From contig CAIPAT010000351.1 in assembly GCA_903863035.1 (NCBI GenBank), positions 1 through 35,715 on the forward strand: 35,715 nucleotides of DNA. Reading direction: 5' to 3'. The notes beneath the pieces are model-generated. The model was given only the letters and a program-made list of their open reading frames with translations, had not been told where the DNA came from and ran no database searches. Positions 24,395 through 32,052 of this stretch are shown here, piece after piece. This DNA comes from an uncultured Lentisphaeria bacterium. GTDB taxonomy: Bacteria; Verrucomicrobiota; Lentisphaeria; Victivallales; Victivallaceae. The translations under genes were made by a program, and so were the position numbers. Position 1 is the stretch's first letter. Each line of letters begins with the position of its first letter.

Positions 24395-25594
24395 TTATTG
24401 TTGTTTGACTGATTCATATTTCTGGAGGAATTCCTGAATCTTGCTGCTGAGCTCGTTCTTGTCAATCTTGACGATCTTCATTTCGCGAACAACGCTTTCC
24501 GGGGCATCCGAAGCATGGGCGGTGTTGACCATGACATCATGGCCGAAATCGCGTCTGACGGTGCCGCCGGGGGCCTTGGTCGGGTCGGTTGGTCCGAGCA
24601 CGTTTCTGATCTTGGCGATGGCTTCTTTGCCTTCATAGATCAGTACCATGCATTTGGCCAGACCGGGATCGCTCATTTCAGAAACCGGGCAGGAATCAGG
24701 ACGTCTGCCGGACATGAACTCGACTATTTTGGAGAACTGGTCGTCGGCGAAAGTGAATCCGACGGTTTCAGTAAGTTTTTCGATAACCTGCGGATTCATC
24801 TTGATTTCAAATTCTTTTTCCAGCATTTCCTTGGCTTTTTCGCCGATTTTCGGAGCCAGCTTTTTGCGCAGCGCCTCTTTGACCGGGCCGTAAAATTCCA
24901 GCGCTTCAGCGACGGACATACGATAGATTTTACAGCCGACCAGACGCAGACCGGTGCGGCTCAGCATATCAATGATATTGCCCGGCTTGGTGCTGGGATG
25001 ACGCCAGTTTTCCGGCTTCAGGATAACCAGGGTGCGCTCATCCCCTTCTTCGACCCCCACCACGTTTTCAACGATATTTTTGCTTTTTCCAGTGTAATCG
25101 GCAAACATTTTCAGTCTTTCCACTGCGGAAGCGAAATCCGGCGGCGTAAGCACTGCTGGCTCAAAATAGCGGATCTTGTCCGAATTATCTTTGTCAGCCA
25201 CTAAATCCGAGTAAGTATCGCGAATGGTTTCTCCGGTCGGGGAATCTTTGCGGGGTTTGCCGCTCAAGCTGCCGACGATCTCATAAAGCTTCTTGCAGGC
25301 GTCTTCGCCGCGGAACAGCAGCATCATGACTCTTTCGCGTTTGCCGTCTTCACGTTCGGTGAAGTTTTCCTTGACATAATCGCTCAACAGTTTGGCGGTC
25401 TTCGGATTTGCCGGACTTACGGATTTTTCGAGCGATGCCGCATACTGTGCTGCCAATTCCCTGGTAAAAGTCAATACTTGAGCTCCGATGAGATCCAGGT
25501 CAGTCCGCGAAAGCAGCCGGGCGATGATGCCTCCGGTCCTGGATTTCATCAGACTGTACGGTGTGATCAACACATAAGATAATTCAGCTGCCAT
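24395..25594 (-). CDS. Tandem nucleoside-diphosphate-kinase-like protein, first domain degenerate
   Basis: This 399-residue protein is about 2.8 times the usual NDK length. The second half (about 190-375) starts D-E-R-T-L-V-I-L-K-P-E and ends with G-P-T-D-P-T-K-A-P-G-G-T-V-R-R-D-F-G, then N-T-A-H-A-S-D. His360 is the phosphoryl-accepting histidine. This domain carries an insertion of about 60 residues before F-S-K-I-V-E-F-M-S-G. The first half (about 1-165) keeps the fold pattern (S-Y-V-L-I-T-P-Y, then G-E-T-I-R-D-T-Y). It has R-Y-F-E-P-A where the N-x-x-H-G-S motif should be, so it lacks the histidine. Classical role: NTP supply from ATP. GAGGGA precedes the ATG. The inactive half may be structural or regulatory. 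Confidence 0.85.
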   Translation of the reverse strand: MAAELSYVLITPYSLMKSRTGGIIARLLSRTDLDLIGAQVLTFTRELAAQYAASLEKSVSPANPKTAKLLSDYVKENFTEREDGKRERVMMLLFRGEDACKKLYEIVGSLSGKPRKDSPTGETIRDTYSDLVADKDNSDKIRYFEPAVLTPPDFASAVERLKMFADYTGKSKNIVENVVGVEEGDERTLVILKPENWRHPSTKPGNIIDMLSRTGLRLVGCKIYRMSVAEALEFYGPVKEALRKKLAPKIGEKAKEMLEKEFEIKMNPQVIEKLTETVGFTFADDQFSKIVEFMSGRRPDSCPVSEMSDPGLAKCMVLIYEGKEAIAKIRNVLGPTDPTKAPGGTVRRDFGHDVMVNTAHASDAPESVVREMKIVKIDKNELSSKIQEFLQKYESVKQQ

Positions 25595-25721
25595 TTTGGT
25601 CCCTCATTATTTTTAAAGTATTAAAGTTGTCATAAATTTATAGAGTGTATTTTCTAAAGCCCGGTAATTTACATTTAAAAACGCTGAATCGCAAATCACA
25701 AACTACACATTTTTAACGTTT

Positions 25722-26522
25722 TCAACACAAATTGGAAGGAGTTGTTATCAATTGCGCTTTCAAGATGCGGAAGAATTCGTCGCGGGCATAACGCTCCGCC
25801 CATGGTTTATGACCGCATTTCTTCAATTCGATGAAGTTGAAATCCTGTACAATTGAGGAGAGCGGAATGCGGACTCCGCCAGCGGGATGTGGATCATAAT
25901 CGCCGTGAATCGACGTCACCGGACATTTTATCTCTCTGCCTAGTTCCAGCAATTTACCGCTGCGGCGGAGTTCCGCGCCTTCCGACCAGACTTTGCCATA
26001 AATATCCGGACGGAAATCAATTTCAGCATTGTCGGGTAACGGATCATAGGCGTCGGCACGGGAAAACAGCGCACCGAAACGTTTGAAATAAGTGGCTTTG
26101 TCGGTTATTGCCGGATCTTCCAGAATTTTGAACAGTTCATTGACTTCCCTCTGTTCAGAAACGGTAAGGCGGCTCATTCTGGTCTGGTGCAATGACGTGG
26201 TATAATGTTCTTCAAAGGCGCCGCTGCTGACCAGGATCAGTTTTTTGACCAGTTCAGGATATCTTGCCGCTAAAATAAAGCATAACCATGCGCCCCACGA
26301 AAATCCAATCAGGATGACCGGCGGACTGCCGTCAGCGGTAATAACAGTTTTCAATTCCTCAACCTGCCCGTCAAGCGACATGGCGGTCTGAAAAGCTTCA
26401 AGCACTCCATGTTCAGACGCAAGTTCTCTGGCGACGGCGGCCATTTCCCCGCCGGCACCCGGGCCGCCGTGTACTGCCACCACATCAAACGGAGCTTTAC
26501 CGTATAACCTGAATTTATTCAT
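25722..26522 (-). CDS. Alpha/beta hydrolase (proline-iminopeptidase-like)
   Basis: This 266-residue enzyme has the H-G-G-P-G oxyanion motif at 18-22, the nucleophile elbow G-F-S-W-G with Ser75, a probable acid in H-G-D-Y-D-P-H-P (Asp208 or Asp210) and the catalytic His238 in C-G-H-K-P-W. H-G-G-P-G plus G-x-S-W-G is typical of proline iminopeptidase and related peptidases or esterases. There is no signal peptide. Its ATG overlaps the end of the CapA-like gene by eight bases, so it is translationally coupled and last in a three-gene operon with an M55 peptidase. Peptide-fragment hydrolysis is the likely role. Confidence 0.85.
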   Translation of the reverse strand: MNKFRLYGKAPFDVVAVHGGPGAGGEMAAVARELASEHGVLEAFQTAMSLDGQVEELKTVITADGSPPVILIGFSWGAWLCFILAARYPELVKKLILVSSGAFEEHYTTSLHQTRMSRLTVSEQREVNELFKILEDPAITDKATYFKRFGALFSRADAYDPLPDNAEIDFRPDIYGKVWSEGAELRRSGKLLELGREIKCPVTSIHGDYDPHPAGGVRIPLSSIVQDFNFIELKKCGHKPWAERYARDEFFRILKAQLITTPSNLC

Positions 26523-27678
26523 TAGTTTTGCTGTAAATAGAAAGAAAATCAGCGAACAGTTTGTGAACTGTCACCTGCGTCTTAAACCGCTGGATCATCT
26601 CTGAAAAATCACCTTTATTCTCATTGCCGTAATGCTGCAGATAACCGAAAAATTCCGGTAGTAGAATGTTGGTGAAAAACTTGTCAATCTCGTTTTTCAG
26701 CAGTGTGTCATCGGCGATAATATCACAATTGGCTTTCAGGTGGTCAAACATGGCTGCTCGCTCGTCTGCCGCCGCCGGACGTACTTGGAGCGGATTCAAT
26801 TCAATAGTCAGCGGACGGATTTCGAGTCCGGCGATTTTATCCCCTTTGAATTTTATTACCGGGACGAATGATTTCCGGCTCCAGGAATAAGGCGCAAAAT
26901 GAGGCTGGTCGAAAAGGAAATTACCCAGACTGTAAAAAATAAGCGAATCGCCGATTTGCTCGATTCCCTGCGGCACGTGTGAATGGTGGCCGATAATCAG
27001 CTTTACGCCAAGGCTGGCCAGTCTGTGGCAGAGTTTCTTGAAATGCGTCCGCGGAAAATCCATGAATTCGAAACCTTCATGCATTATGACTACCGGAACT
27101 TCGCATTGACTGACCAGTTTTCCGGCGGCAGTTATAACTTTCTCCGAAAGCAGTTCGGCTGCTCCCGGTGTCCCGCTGTCAGCTATCTGATTCTCATTCT
27201 GGGCAAAAGCCAGAATGCCTAATTTTACGCCTTTAACTTCCGCAAACAGCGGAGCTTCAGCGTCCGTCTTATTCAAGCCGGCTCCGACATAAAGGATGTT
27301 CTCCGAGGTGAACCGATCAAGGGTCAGGCGCAGTGCTTCCGCACCTGCATCTCGGATATGGTTGTTCGCCAGCGAATATGCCGAGAATGGTGCGAGTTTC
27401 TGAAAGTTCATGAATATTTCTCGGTCACCGCGCACTCCGCGCCCGCAAACTTCCGCTGACCCGGCCAGCGCTATTTCAAGATTTACGATTGAAAAATCCG
27501 CTTCGGTCAGTTTACGGATATTCACGGCTAATGCCTCGCCACCGCCAGCGGCGATAAGTTTGCCCGGCTCCGGCAAAATCCCGTAATCGCCAGCGGCGCT
27601 GAATGTCCATTCCTGACCGCATGAATGTGAATTGTCGAAAGCGCAATTTCCGTATTTGAACAGAGTATCCAAGTCCAT
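26515..27678 (-). CDS. CapA/PgsA-like metallophosphoesterase-fold protein
   Basis: This 387-residue protein belongs to the PGA_cap family. Visible motifs are A-A-G-D-Y-G (Asp31), V-N-L-E-I-A-L (Asn66, Glu68), S-L-A-N-N-H-I-R-D-A-G (Asn106, His107), V-V-I-M-H-E-G-F-E-F, I-I-G-H-H-S-H-V-P-Q-G-I-E and F-Y-S-L-G-N-F-L-F-D-Q. CapA proteins take part in poly-gamma-glutamate synthesis or release, but many homologues occur without capB/capC, as here. No signal peptide or membrane anchor is visible, unlike true CapA/PgsA, so it may act in the cytoplasm. It lies 16 bases after the M55 gene and overlaps the hydrolase gene. Confidence 0.87.
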   Translation of the reverse strand: MDLDTLFKYGNCAFDNSHSCGQEWTFSAAGDYGILPEPGKLIAAGGGEALAVNIRKLTEADFSIVNLEIALAGSAEVCGRGVRGDREIFMNFQKLAPFSAYSLANNHIRDAGAEALRLTLDRFTSENILYVGAGLNKTDAEAPLFAEVKGVKLGILAFAQNENQIADSGTPGAAELLSEKVITAAGKLVSQCEVPVVIMHEGFEFMDFPRTHFKKLCHRLASLGVKLIIGHHSHVPQGIEQIGDSLIFYSLGNFLFDQPHFAPYSWSRKSFVPVIKFKGDKIAGLEIRPLTIELNPLQVRPAAADERAAMFDHLKANCDIIADDTLLKNEIDKFFTNILLPEFFGYLQHYGNENKGDFSEMIQRFKTQVTVHKLFADFLSIYSKTNE

Positions 27679-27694
27679 TTAGTATATTCTCCAG

Positions 27695-28528
27695 TTATTT
27701 GAAAAGACTGTCAGGGTAACGCCATGAACGGTCGTCAATGCTCTGATCACCCCATTTATTACCGAAAACACGGCAGGCGTCGTGCATCAGTTCCCATAGA
27801 TTATTGCCGGTCATATCTTCTGGCAGAGCTTTTACAGCCGGATCGCGGTCGGACACATTAAGCTTGAACGGCCCGGCAAGTTTAAACGGCTTAATCCAGT
27901 CACGTCTGGTAAGTCCGGTTTTTACCTTTTCAGTAATCAGCTCCAATGCGGTTGCCGGGTCCAGCGAACATGCATTCTGCGCGGCCAGTCCATGTTTAAC
28001 GATGGCAGTTTCACAACCCGTTATTTTCGTGGACACTTCAGCGGCGATTTTGTCGTCGCCTGAAATCGCTACCAGTGGAATACCTTTCTCGCCGGCCAGC
28101 GCCGCGAACATTGTGCATTCGCTGAGCTTTAATTCATCTCCGCTCCCGGTGGTCAAATGCCAGCAGGAATGCGGACAGACGGCAGCCGGAGTTCCGGCCA
28201 TCGCATGCATGCCGATACCAATCGCGGCATCGAAACTTTCATCCAGCAGCGGCAGCCAGGACGGAAAATATCCTGCGCGTCCGTGGATGATCTTGCAGCC
28301 TTGTTCAAGTTCGTCATAGAGAATGTTGTAGGCACAGCCGTGATTGTCATTGACATAAATGTCGACCGCACCCATTTCCCGGCAGGCCCGGACTGCAGCA
28401 TTGACCTCATTGGTCAGAAGACGATTCATGCGCTCAAGATGCCTGAGATTCCAGTGTGAGCTGCTCCATGATGCATAGAAAGCCCAGCCGGCCACGCCTT
28501 CAATATCGGTGTTGATATAAACTTTCAT
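27695..28528 (-). CDS. M55-family D-aminopeptidase (DppA-like)
   Basis: This 277-residue zinc peptidase has its first ligands in N-T-D-I-E-G-V-A-G (Asp8, Glu10). It continues with E-V-N-A-A-V-R-A and V-N-D-N-H-G (His63), G-M-H-A-M-A-G-T (His108) and L-S-E-C-T-M (Glu137), matching the five-ligand pattern of Bacillus subtilis DppA. DppA cleaves N-terminal D-residues such as D-Ala-D-Ala. With no signal peptide it would act on imported or recycled peptides. AGGAAAA precedes the ATG. It is first in a tight operon with the CapA-like and alpha/beta hydrolase genes. The terminal W-R-Y-P-D-S extension is common in environmental homologues. Confidence 0.9.
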   Translation of the reverse strand: MKVYINTDIEGVAGWAFYASWSSSHWNLRHLERMNRLLTNEVNAAVRACREMGAVDIYVNDNHGCAYNILYDELEQGCKIIHGRAGYFPSWLPLLDESFDAAIGIGMHAMAGTPAAVCPHSCWHLTTGSGDELKLSECTMFAALAGEKGIPLVAISGDDKIAAEVSTKITGCETAIVKHGLAAQNACSLDPATALELITEKVKTGLTRRDWIKPFKLAGPFKLNVSDRDPAVKALPEDMTGNNLWELMHDACRVFGNKWGDQSIDDRSWRYPDSLFK

Positions 28529-28662
28529 GTAAAATTTTCCTCGTTATGCAATAATGCAATATAAAATCTGGGTATATAAATTTTAAATCTAGTTTTTCCG
28601 GAACAATATTCAAGCGCGAATTCTCAGAATGTGGATAGAATGATTTAAGCAGGAAGCGGACA

Positions 28663-29391
28663 CTACTTGCCGGCCTCCTGCTTTCTGAGCCTTTTTACCG
28701 CTTCCATCACCAGCGTTTCCTGGGTTTTGTAGTCGTATGGATATATGGCGTCAACTTCCGCAATCAATGATTTGATCGTCTGTTCCGGCGCGCCGGGGAT
28801 TGAACACTGCTTCAGCCGTTTATAGGATTTAATTTGATCGTCAACCACAAATTTTGCCAGAACGATGCTGTCCGGAAAATCTTCCAGCGCGTTGCTCACG
28901 ATCTTCTTCATGATATTGTCCGGCACATCAGGATTAGAATACGCTTTAAGTTTTTTGTACGCTTTAATGTTGGAATCAATGACTATTTTCAAGTTTGAAT
29001 ATGTATATTCAATATGCGCATCAACGATTTTCTTTATGACTTCCGGCGGCACATCCTTGTCGGAAAAAGTTTTAATCTCGCGATATGCCTTGATATTTTG
29101 TTCCGCCAGATTCTTTTGCAGAGAATACCGGCCGGGAAACTCTTCAGTAAATTCTTCTTTAATCTTTTTCACGATATCCGCCGGGATGTCGTCAGCTTTC
29201 AGATTCTTTAGTTCCAGATATCCTTTGACTTCCGCCTGGACCATACTGCGCTGCATTTCAGGGTTGTCCTCAAAGGCTTCCACCGCAACGGCGTGTATCT
29301 TCTGCATGACCTCCGCAGGAACTTTGTCCGCCGCGGATGCTATGATGCAGATAAACAATGAAAGAATGATGGCAAACAAGCTTATCTTCAT
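28663..29391 (-). CDS. Secreted protein made of five 42-45-residue helical repeats
   Basis: This 242-residue protein has a signal peptide cut near I-A-S-A/A (about residue 20). Five repeats begin at residues 24, 69, 114, 156 and 201. Each starts V-P-x-x-(I/V)-(M/I)-K-K-I, then has an acidic/aromatic stretch, then (N/Q)-I-K-(A/S)-Y-(K/R)-x-(L/I)-K; the last one is the most divergent. The repeats look all-helical and highly charged. GAGGGA precedes the ATG. I do not recognise a family. A solenoid or coiled periplasmic scaffold is a reasonable guess. It stands alone, with no close operon partner. Confidence 0.8.
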   Translation of the reverse strand: MKISLFAIILSLFICIIASAADKVPAEVMQKIHAVAVEAFEDNPEMQRSMVQAEVKGYLELKNLKADDIPADIVKKIKEEFTEEFPGRYSLQKNLAEQNIKAYREIKTFSDKDVPPEVIKKIVDAHIEYTYSNLKIVIDSNIKAYKKLKAYSNPDVPDNIMKKIVSNALEDFPDSIVLAKFVVDDQIKSYKRLKQCSIPGAPEQTIKSLIAEVDAIYPYDYKTQETLVMEAVKRLRKQEAGK

Positions 29392-29721
29392 ATGCTTCCC
29401 TCGCTCGCTGTTTAATATGGTATAAATTATAACTTAAAGACGATTTATGCAAGCAGGCCAGTGAAGGTTTTTGCGCAGTTTTGTTGACAAGAAACGGTCA
29501 ATTTGAATATCCAATAGACCGTCCAGCAAAATAAGAGCCCGCACGGCTGGAGAATATCCGGCGTTCAAAATTTTATCCATAAAAAAGTTCTCTCTGTGCC
29601 TTTGTGCCTCTGTGGTTAAAATGCCGAATCGCGGTTGAAAAGCGGTTGAAAAACAGTAATGTAATCTGTTATGATCGTAAATCCAGGTTCCAGACAATAA
29701 AATTAAACCGGACATGTATTG
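29392..29721. other. Intergenic region with dispersed-repeat and short tandem repeats
   Basis: No real gene is seen here. It contains a dispersed repeat at 29590-29622 and a perfect 11-base direct duplication, GCGGTTGAAAA, at 29631-29641 and 29642-29652. The open minus-strand frame at 29434-29715 includes the peptide T-T-E-A-Q-R-H-R-E, which is a well-known spurious translation of this repeat. Confidence 0.7.
29590..29622. repeat. Dispersed repeat, intact copy (CTCTGTGCCTTTGTGCCTC type)
   Basis: This sequence, running TCTCTGTGCCTTTGTGCC and then CTCTGTGGTTAAAAT, recurs in altered form at 30671-30735. It is of the kind that gives the spurious peptide T-T-E-A-Q-R-H-R-E in many bacterial databases. 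Here it lies 97 bases before uppP. Confidence 0.75.
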
Positions 29722-30558
29722 ATGAATAATGAATTTATAAATGCGGTAATTCTTGGAATTATCGAAGGAATTACCGAGTTTTTACCAATAAGCAGCACCG
29801 GACATCTGATTATCGCGGAAAATTTTTTCCATTTGCATCCCGGCTTCGACAAGATGTTTGAAGTTGTAATTCAGTTTGGCGCAATACTTTCAGTCGTGAT
29901 GTATTTCCGCGACCGGCTGTTTCCGCCGCTAAAACTGGATACTCATGCCAGACAGGTAAAATTTAACAGCGTTCTTTCGATCTGGTTAAAAAGCGCAATT
30001 GCCGTCATTCCGGCACTGGTAATCGGCGGACTGTTCGGTAAAAAGATACAAGAGCATCTGTTCAATCACTGGGTGGTTGCGGCAGCGCTGTTTATCGGCG
30101 GGATAATTCTGATCATAATTGAGCGAAAAGAGCGTAAACACAAGTTTAATGAAGTCGCTGATATGTCATTTAAAACAGCATTCCTGATTGGCGTGATCCA
30201 GTGCTTCGCAATGATTCCCGGAACCTCACGGGCGGCCGCAACGATTATTGGCGCAATGCTGCTTGGAGCATCAAGAAAGGCCGCCGCCGAGTTTTCATTC
30301 TTTCTGGCGATTCCGACTATGGCGGCGGCTTCAGCGTACTCGCTGTTAAAATATAAAGCGGTTATTACCAAAGAAGAATGGATTGTCCTTGGTATCGGTT
30401 TCACAGTTTCTTTCTTTACGGCCTGGGCAGTGATCGCATTCTTAATGAATTACATCAGAACCCGCACATTCGGCGCATTCGGTTATTACCGCATCGCCCT
30501 GGCAATCGTGGTGGTCGATTATTTCCTCTTCTTCCACAATGGCGGAATGTTCCAGTAA
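29722..30558 (+). CDS. uppP: Undecaprenyl-diphosphatase
   Basis: This 278-residue inner-membrane enzyme (BacA/UppP) dephosphorylates undecaprenyl pyrophosphate to recycle the carrier lipid for peptidoglycan and surface glycans. It carries both family motifs, G-I-I-E-G-I-T-E-F-L-P-I-S-S-T-G-H-L and I-P-G-T-S-R-A-A-A-T, and about eight hydrophobic segments. The ATG at 29722 is chosen over the adjoining TTG at 29719; the RBS is weak. Length is normal. It lies in a pocket rich in short repeats. Confidence 0.95.
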   Translation: MNNEFINAVILGIIEGITEFLPISSTGHLIIAENFFHLHPGFDKMFEVVIQFGAILSVVMYFRDRLFPPLKLDTHARQVKFNSVLSIWLKSAIAVIPALVIGGLFGKKIQEHLFNHWVVAAALFIGGIILIIIERKERKHKFNEVADMSFKTAFLIGVIQCFAMIPGTSRAAATIIGAMLLGASRKAAAEFSFFLAIPTMAAASAYSLLKYKAVITKEEWIVLGIGFTVSFFTAWAVIAFLMNYIRTRTFGAFGYYRIALAIVVVDYFLFFHNGGMFQ

Positions 30559-30591
30559 TTGAGGTAATTGCAAAAGGAGTCAGAATAAAGC

Positions 30592-30654
30592 GGTATTACG
30601 GCATTACAGCTTAACGGTATTACAGTCAAACCGTAAAACAGTGAAACCGTGAAA
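30592..30654. repeat. Two adjoining degenerate octanucleotide arrays
   Basis: Four units of 8 bases (GGTATTAC, GGCATTAC, AGCTTAAC, GGTATTAC; 30592-30623) are followed after AGTC by three units of another octamer (AAACCGTA, AAACAGTG, AAACCGTG; 30628-30651). Both arrays lie between uppP and nikR. Confidence 0.75.
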
Positions 30655-30670
30655 TTGGAAAGCATGGTTT

Positions 30671-30735
30671 TCTCTGTGCCTTGCTAACTTTCGGGTTAGT
30701 CCCGCGACTGCGGGATGTCCTCTGTGGTAAAATAT
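30671..30735. repeat. Dispersed repeat interrupted by a 34-base double-hairpin insert
   Basis: The flanks TCTCTGTGCCTT (30671-30682) and CTCTGTGGTAAAAT match the intact copy at 29590-29622. Between them, 30683-30716 holds two abutting hairpins: CTAAC/GTTAG (30684-30699) and TCCCGC/GCGGGA (30700-30715). Confidence 0.75.
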
Positions 30736-30779
30736 CGGTTTTCGGGCTGTGATTAATACAAATTTTCAGGAGAATTATA

Positions 30780-31196
30780 ATGTGTGAACTGGTAAGACTG
30801 AGCATCTCGCTTGAAGATTCTTTGTGTAAAACCCTGGAAGAAATGGTTCAAAAATCGAAGTATAGGAACAGGTCGGAATACATCAGAGACCTGATCCGGG
30901 ATAAAATCGTCGCCGAACAATGGGCGGAAGCCGCCGAGGTACTGGGCACAATTACCCTGGTATATAATCATCATCAACGGGAATTAAGCGAAAAGATCAC
31001 CCATATTCAGCACCACAGCCATGACAACGTACTGGCGGCCACGCATGTCCATCTAAGCCATGACATCTGCGCCGAAATGATTATGGTAAAAGGCGGCGCC
31101 GAAAACATTCGCCATCTGGCGGATTCTCTCCGCCAGCAGCGCGGCGTCCTGCATTGCGACCTGACCATGAGCTCCACCGGCGAAAATCTGCACTGA
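30780..31196 (+). CDS. nikR: Nickel-responsive transcriptional regulator NikR
   Basis: This 138-residue protein has an N-terminal ribbon-helix-helix (V-R-L-S-I-S-L-E-D-S-L, then Y-R-N-R-S-E-Y-I-R-D-L-I-R) and a C-terminal ACT-like nickel-binding domain. Ligands match E. coli NikR spacing: His78 or His79, His89, His91 and Cys97 (in H-V-H-L-S-H-D-I-C). AGGAGA at 30768-30773 precedes the ATG. Known NikR represses nickel uptake genes when nickel is bound. No nickel transporter or hydrogenase gene is visible here, and no GTATGA-type operator was seen nearby. Confidence 0.93.
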   Translation: MCELVRLSISLEDSLCKTLEEMVQKSKYRNRSEYIRDLIRDKIVAEQWAEAAEVLGTITLVYNHHQRELSEKITHIQHHSHDNVLAATHVHLSHDICAEMIMVKGGAENIRHLADSLRQQRGVLHCDLTMSSTGENLH

Positions 31197-31635
31197 ATTC
31201 CGCCGTTGAGCGATATTAAAAGCGCCAGCGGCACGGAATTTGACTTAGAGATTCTTATTTTTGCATAGAGCGAAGCGCTGATTTATCCAGTAAAATATCT
31301 CTTCTTACAAGAAGGCTTACTCGGAGCAGTTTCATGAATTCCATGGTAAAACGTTGCAGAAATAACTTGTTCCGGCAGTCTGTCGGAATGATTCATCTCG
31401 TAAATTTGAGAATCCTTATGGAAACAACGCCTGAAACTAGTGTTCGCCGCCCATAAAAAAAAACGCTGGTAAAAAAATTGCAACCTGTTTTTGATTAGAT
31501 TTTAAAAGAAAAATTGCAAAATTTTTATGTTCGTGTTTTGAATAAGATGTTAACCAAGGATAACTTAAGAAGTTTTTACGACTCTCAAAATTATAAATTT
31601 AGAATAGATAGAACAAGAAAAAAAGAGGCAAAAAA
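31197..31635. other. Intergenic region upstream of the HU-type gene
   Basis: No gene is supported in these 439 bases. A small hairpin (TTCCGGCA/TGTCGGAA) lies at about 31373-31391. The right part is very AT-rich, with AAAAATTGCAA appearing twice (about 31475 and 31510). It probably holds the promoter of the HU-type gene, which I cannot place exactly. Confidence 0.4.
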
Positions 31636-31935
31636 ATGACGAAGCGTGATTTGGTAGTAAAGATTGCCAAGGAAACCAAACTTATCCAGAACGATGTAGC
31701 TGAAGTTGTTCAGATGACCTTGGATTATGTGGCCGACGAACTGGCTGCCGGTAATACGATCGAACTTAGAAACTTCGGTGTGTTTGAAGTAAAAGTGCGT
31801 AAGAGCCGTAAAGGGCGCAATCCGAACCGTCCGAAAAATGAAGTGGTCATTCCGGAACGCGCAGTGGTAAAATTCCGCGCCGGCAAAGAACTGAAAGACC
31901 GCGTTGAAAAGCTGAATACCAAAAGCGTTAAATAA
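31636..31935 (+). CDS. HU/IHF-family DNA-binding protein
   Basis: This 99-residue histone-like protein starts M-T-K-R-D-L-V-V-K-I-A-K and contains I-E-L-R-N-F-G-V-F-E-V and the DNA-gripping arm R-K-G-R-N-P-N-R-P-K. It ends in V-V-K-F-R-A-G-K-E-L-K. It acts as a dimer bending and compacting DNA. The I-E-L-R-N-F-G-x-F and R-N-P-x-T-like arm fit both HU and IHF. AGAGG precedes the ATG. A strong terminator follows, so it is a single-gene unit. Confidence 0.95.
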   Translation: MTKRDLVVKIAKETKLIQNDVAEVVQMTLDYVADELAAGNTIELRNFGVFEVKVRKSRKGRNPNRPKNEVVIPERAVVKFRAGKELKDRVEKLNTKSVK

Positions 31936-31967
31936 TTATGGTCCGCTTGAGGATAAGATAATTTATG

Positions 31968-32009
31968 AATTGCGCCCGGCAATACTCGCCCGGCGCAATT
32001 TGCTTTTTT
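31968..32009 (+). terminator. Intrinsic terminator after the HU-type gene
   Basis: AATTGCGCC (31968-31976) pairs perfectly with GGCGCAATT (31992-32000), with extra GGC/GCC pairing inside the loop, followed by TGCTTTTTTA. Confidence 0.88.
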
Positions 32010-32052
32010 ATCCGGCGGCATGAACTATGAATAAATTTAAGGTAAGATAAAA

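Noticed and set aside
29434..29715. Minus-strand frame containing T-T-E-A-Q-R-H-R-E.
   Set aside because: This peptide is the known spurious translation of a dispersed DNA repeat; no RBS and no protein family.
31197..31635. Possible tRNA or small RNA gene upstream of the HU-type gene.
   Set aside because: No cloverleaf, T-loop or CCA-type end could be made out by eye; only a short isolated hairpin is present.
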